From Prochlorococcus marinus str. MIT 9302 (lineage in GTDB: Bacteria > Cyanobacteriota > Cyanobacteriia > PCC-6307 > Cyanobiaceae), in contig NZ_JNAM01000005.1 of the NCBI RefSeq assembly GCF_000759975.1, forward strand, positions 62,001 through 126,000: a stretch of DNA of 64,000 nucleotides, in the 5' to 3' direction. The position numbers were made by a program, and so were the translations under genes. Below, one piece after another: positions 62,872 through 64,000 of the stretch. A model generated the notes under the pieces. The model did no database searches, was not told the DNA's origin, and saw only the letters and a program-made list of their open reading frames with translations. The stretch's first letter is position 1, and each line of letters starts with the position of its first letter.

Positions 62872-64000
62872 TTATATGATTAACATGAAAATTAGTAGTG
62901 GAGCCGCAAATCTAACAAATGTTTTTCTGATAATATCTATATTATTTATAACTTCTAAATTTTTAATCTCTGGGGGATATTTTAAAATCACATTATCGTA
63001 TACGCTAAGATTTTCACCTTTATTAATATTTTTCCAAGGATTATCTTTCTCTTCAGACTTCTTATACCATTTCCAAAAGTAATTTATTATTCTGTCTTCT
63101 CCCAATAATTTTATTTCATCTTTTTTAATAAATCCCAATTTATGATTATATGTTTGTGTCTTTAAAATCATATAATCCTCATTAAATATCTTATAAAAAA
63201 TCTTTCTTTGAGTCTCTTTAAATAATATGAGGTTGTTAAGTAGCTTATTTTTTAAGAATTTCCTGTAGTGTCTTACTATTACTCTTGCTTTATTATTTCC
63301 TAATGGAATATGATCTAGAACTTGTAAATATCGACATACCGAAGGATTTCCTTTATAAATTAATATCCTTCCAGGTGGGATATATTTTATGCGGATAAAT
63401 TCTTTTGAAGGGTCATTTTTGTAGAAGTAAATACTTTCAATGTATTTGGGAGTAACATTAATTTTTTGTTTAAAACTAACAAGTACGTTTTTATTAACAT
63501 CTTTATCAGGAATTGTATCCCCATGAACCCAAAAAAGATGAAGTATATCTAAGTGATTCTCAATTATCCTTGACCAATCACATTTGAAGTCAACCAACAC
63601 CTGTTCTGATACATAATCCTCAACTGAAAAGCCATTATCAGATAATTCGTAGTTACTTATAGGTGAATCCTCACTTATATTATTTAAATCAGTCTCAGAT
63701 TTTTTTAAAAAATGTACAAAAATATATTCATCTTTTTCTAATGCTTTGTATTGAGATAAATGTATTTTTTTGGCGTAGTTATCGTAGTTATTATCCACTA
63801 TGTGGCTACAAGTAATTCTATCTAGATTTTGGCAACTTCCCTCAGATGAGAATTTCGCTCCGTGATATGGGCAAGTTATCACTCCATTTGATAATGTGCC
63901 TCCAAAAAAGGATGCACCCCTATGAGGACATATATTTTTAATGCACCTTACATTTTCATTCTCATCTCTGTAAAGGACAAGAGGCTCATCATAGAGGGAA
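62872..64000 (-). CDS. Rieske non-heme iron oxygenase, PaO/Tic55-like (5' end outside window)
   Basis: The frame is open to the window edge, giving 376 residues without the true start. The Rieske [2Fe-2S] ligands are present as C-x-H in ICPHRGASFF and C-x2-H in CPYHGAKF. The mononuclear iron site appears as D-x2-H-x4-H in DILHLFWVH. The C-terminus has a membrane segment (FAAPLLIFMLII), as in the pheophorbide a oxygenase, chlorophyllide a oxygenase and Tic55 group. The substrate is unknown; a chlorophyll catabolite or another ring is possible. It heads, or is in, a tight operon with a 33-residue membrane peptide and an ABC ATPase, next to the iron island. Confidence 0.88.
   Translation of the reverse strand, partial: SLYDEPLVLYRDENENVRCIKNICPHRGASFFGGTLSNGVITCPYHGAKFSSEGSCQNLDRITCSHIVDNNYDNYAKKIHLSQYKALEKDEYIFVHFLKKSETDLNNISEDSPISNYELSDNGFSVEDYVSEQVLVDFKCDWSRIIENHLDILHLFWVHGDTIPDKDVNKNVLVSFKQKINVTPKYIESIYFYKNDPSKEFIRIKYIPPGRILIYKGNPSVCRYLQVLDHIPLGNNKARVIVRHYRKFLKNKLLNNLILFKETQRKIFYKIFNEDYMILKTQTYNHKLGFIKKDEIKLLGEDRIINYFWKWYKKSEEKDNPWKNINKGENLSVYDNVILKYPPEIKNLEVINNIDIIRKTFVRFAAPLLIFMLII

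Noticed and set aside
1-64000. tRNA, rRNA, CRISPR arrays, insertion sequences or prophage
   Set aside because: I looked through the intergenic gaps for T-loop and acceptor patterns, direct repeat arrays, transposase motifs and integrase motifs by eye and saw none; a proper tRNA scan would be decisive.

Overview
The window is AT-rich, densely packed genomic DNA from a picocyanobacterium. It most resembles a high-light-adapted Prochlorococcus. The evidence is the gene set (Thf1/Psb29, NblS-interacting SipA, PcyA, ChlP, CcsA, a Calvin-cycle set, a CSP41-like protein), the many TTG/GTG starts, intergenic gaps mostly under 200 bp, and the streamlined order. The organism is inferred from protein recognition; no database was searched. 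I saw no rRNA, tRNA, CRISPR array, insertion sequence or phage gene. No stretch over 300 bp lacks a gene.

Layout. 1-9.4 kb: partial thf1, clpP, ftsH, sipA, a pair of M16 peptidases, pcyA, and a DevBCA-type exporter. 9.3-15.5 kb: a small basic protein, a glycosyltransferase, rpsB-tsf behind a structured leader, an unknown Asn-rich protein, and recG. 15.6-26.6 kb: two M15 D,D-peptidases, sulfite reductase, glyS, chlP, typA, lptB and ccsA. 26.6-34.5 kb is a carbon-metabolism block: rpe, glpX, hemA, glgC, gnd-pgl and a CIA30 protein. 34.5-44.7 kb: ilvD, a UPRT-like protein, a pentapeptide protein, a CobW GTPase, purS-purQ, class II aldolase, accD and phosphoribulokinase. 44.8-58.8 kb is mostly minus strand: leuB, lpxD, proB, a YqeG phosphatase, ruvX, several conserved hypotheticals, hisA, pgsA, a DUF296-glutaredoxin fusion and nth.

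58.9-64.0 kb looks like an iron-response island: a FutC/FbpC-type ATPase, ferritin, a Crp-family regulator, a zinc-ribbon membrane peptide, another ABC ATPase and a Rieske oxygenase. Three Fur-box-like sequences lie in its two divergent intergenic regions. Two very small genes sit here: a 40-residue Cys/Lys-rich peptide beside the ferritin Fur box, and a 33-residue membrane peptide between the Rieske oxygenase and its ABC ATPase.

How the genes work together. Rpe, GlpX, aldolase and PRK serve the Calvin cycle. GlgC, Gnd and Pgl handle glycogen and the oxidative pentose-phosphate route. HemA and ChlP feed tetrapyrrole and chlorophyll synthesis, with PcyA on the bilin side branch. PgsA and the YqeG phosphatase could together make phosphatidylglycerol. 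The strongest candidates for something undescribed are the two hidden small genes in the iron island, the pseudoknot-forming leader of rpsB, and a proteobacterial-type (class I) PRK where the CP12/thioredoxin-regulated type would be expected in a beta-cyanobacterium.
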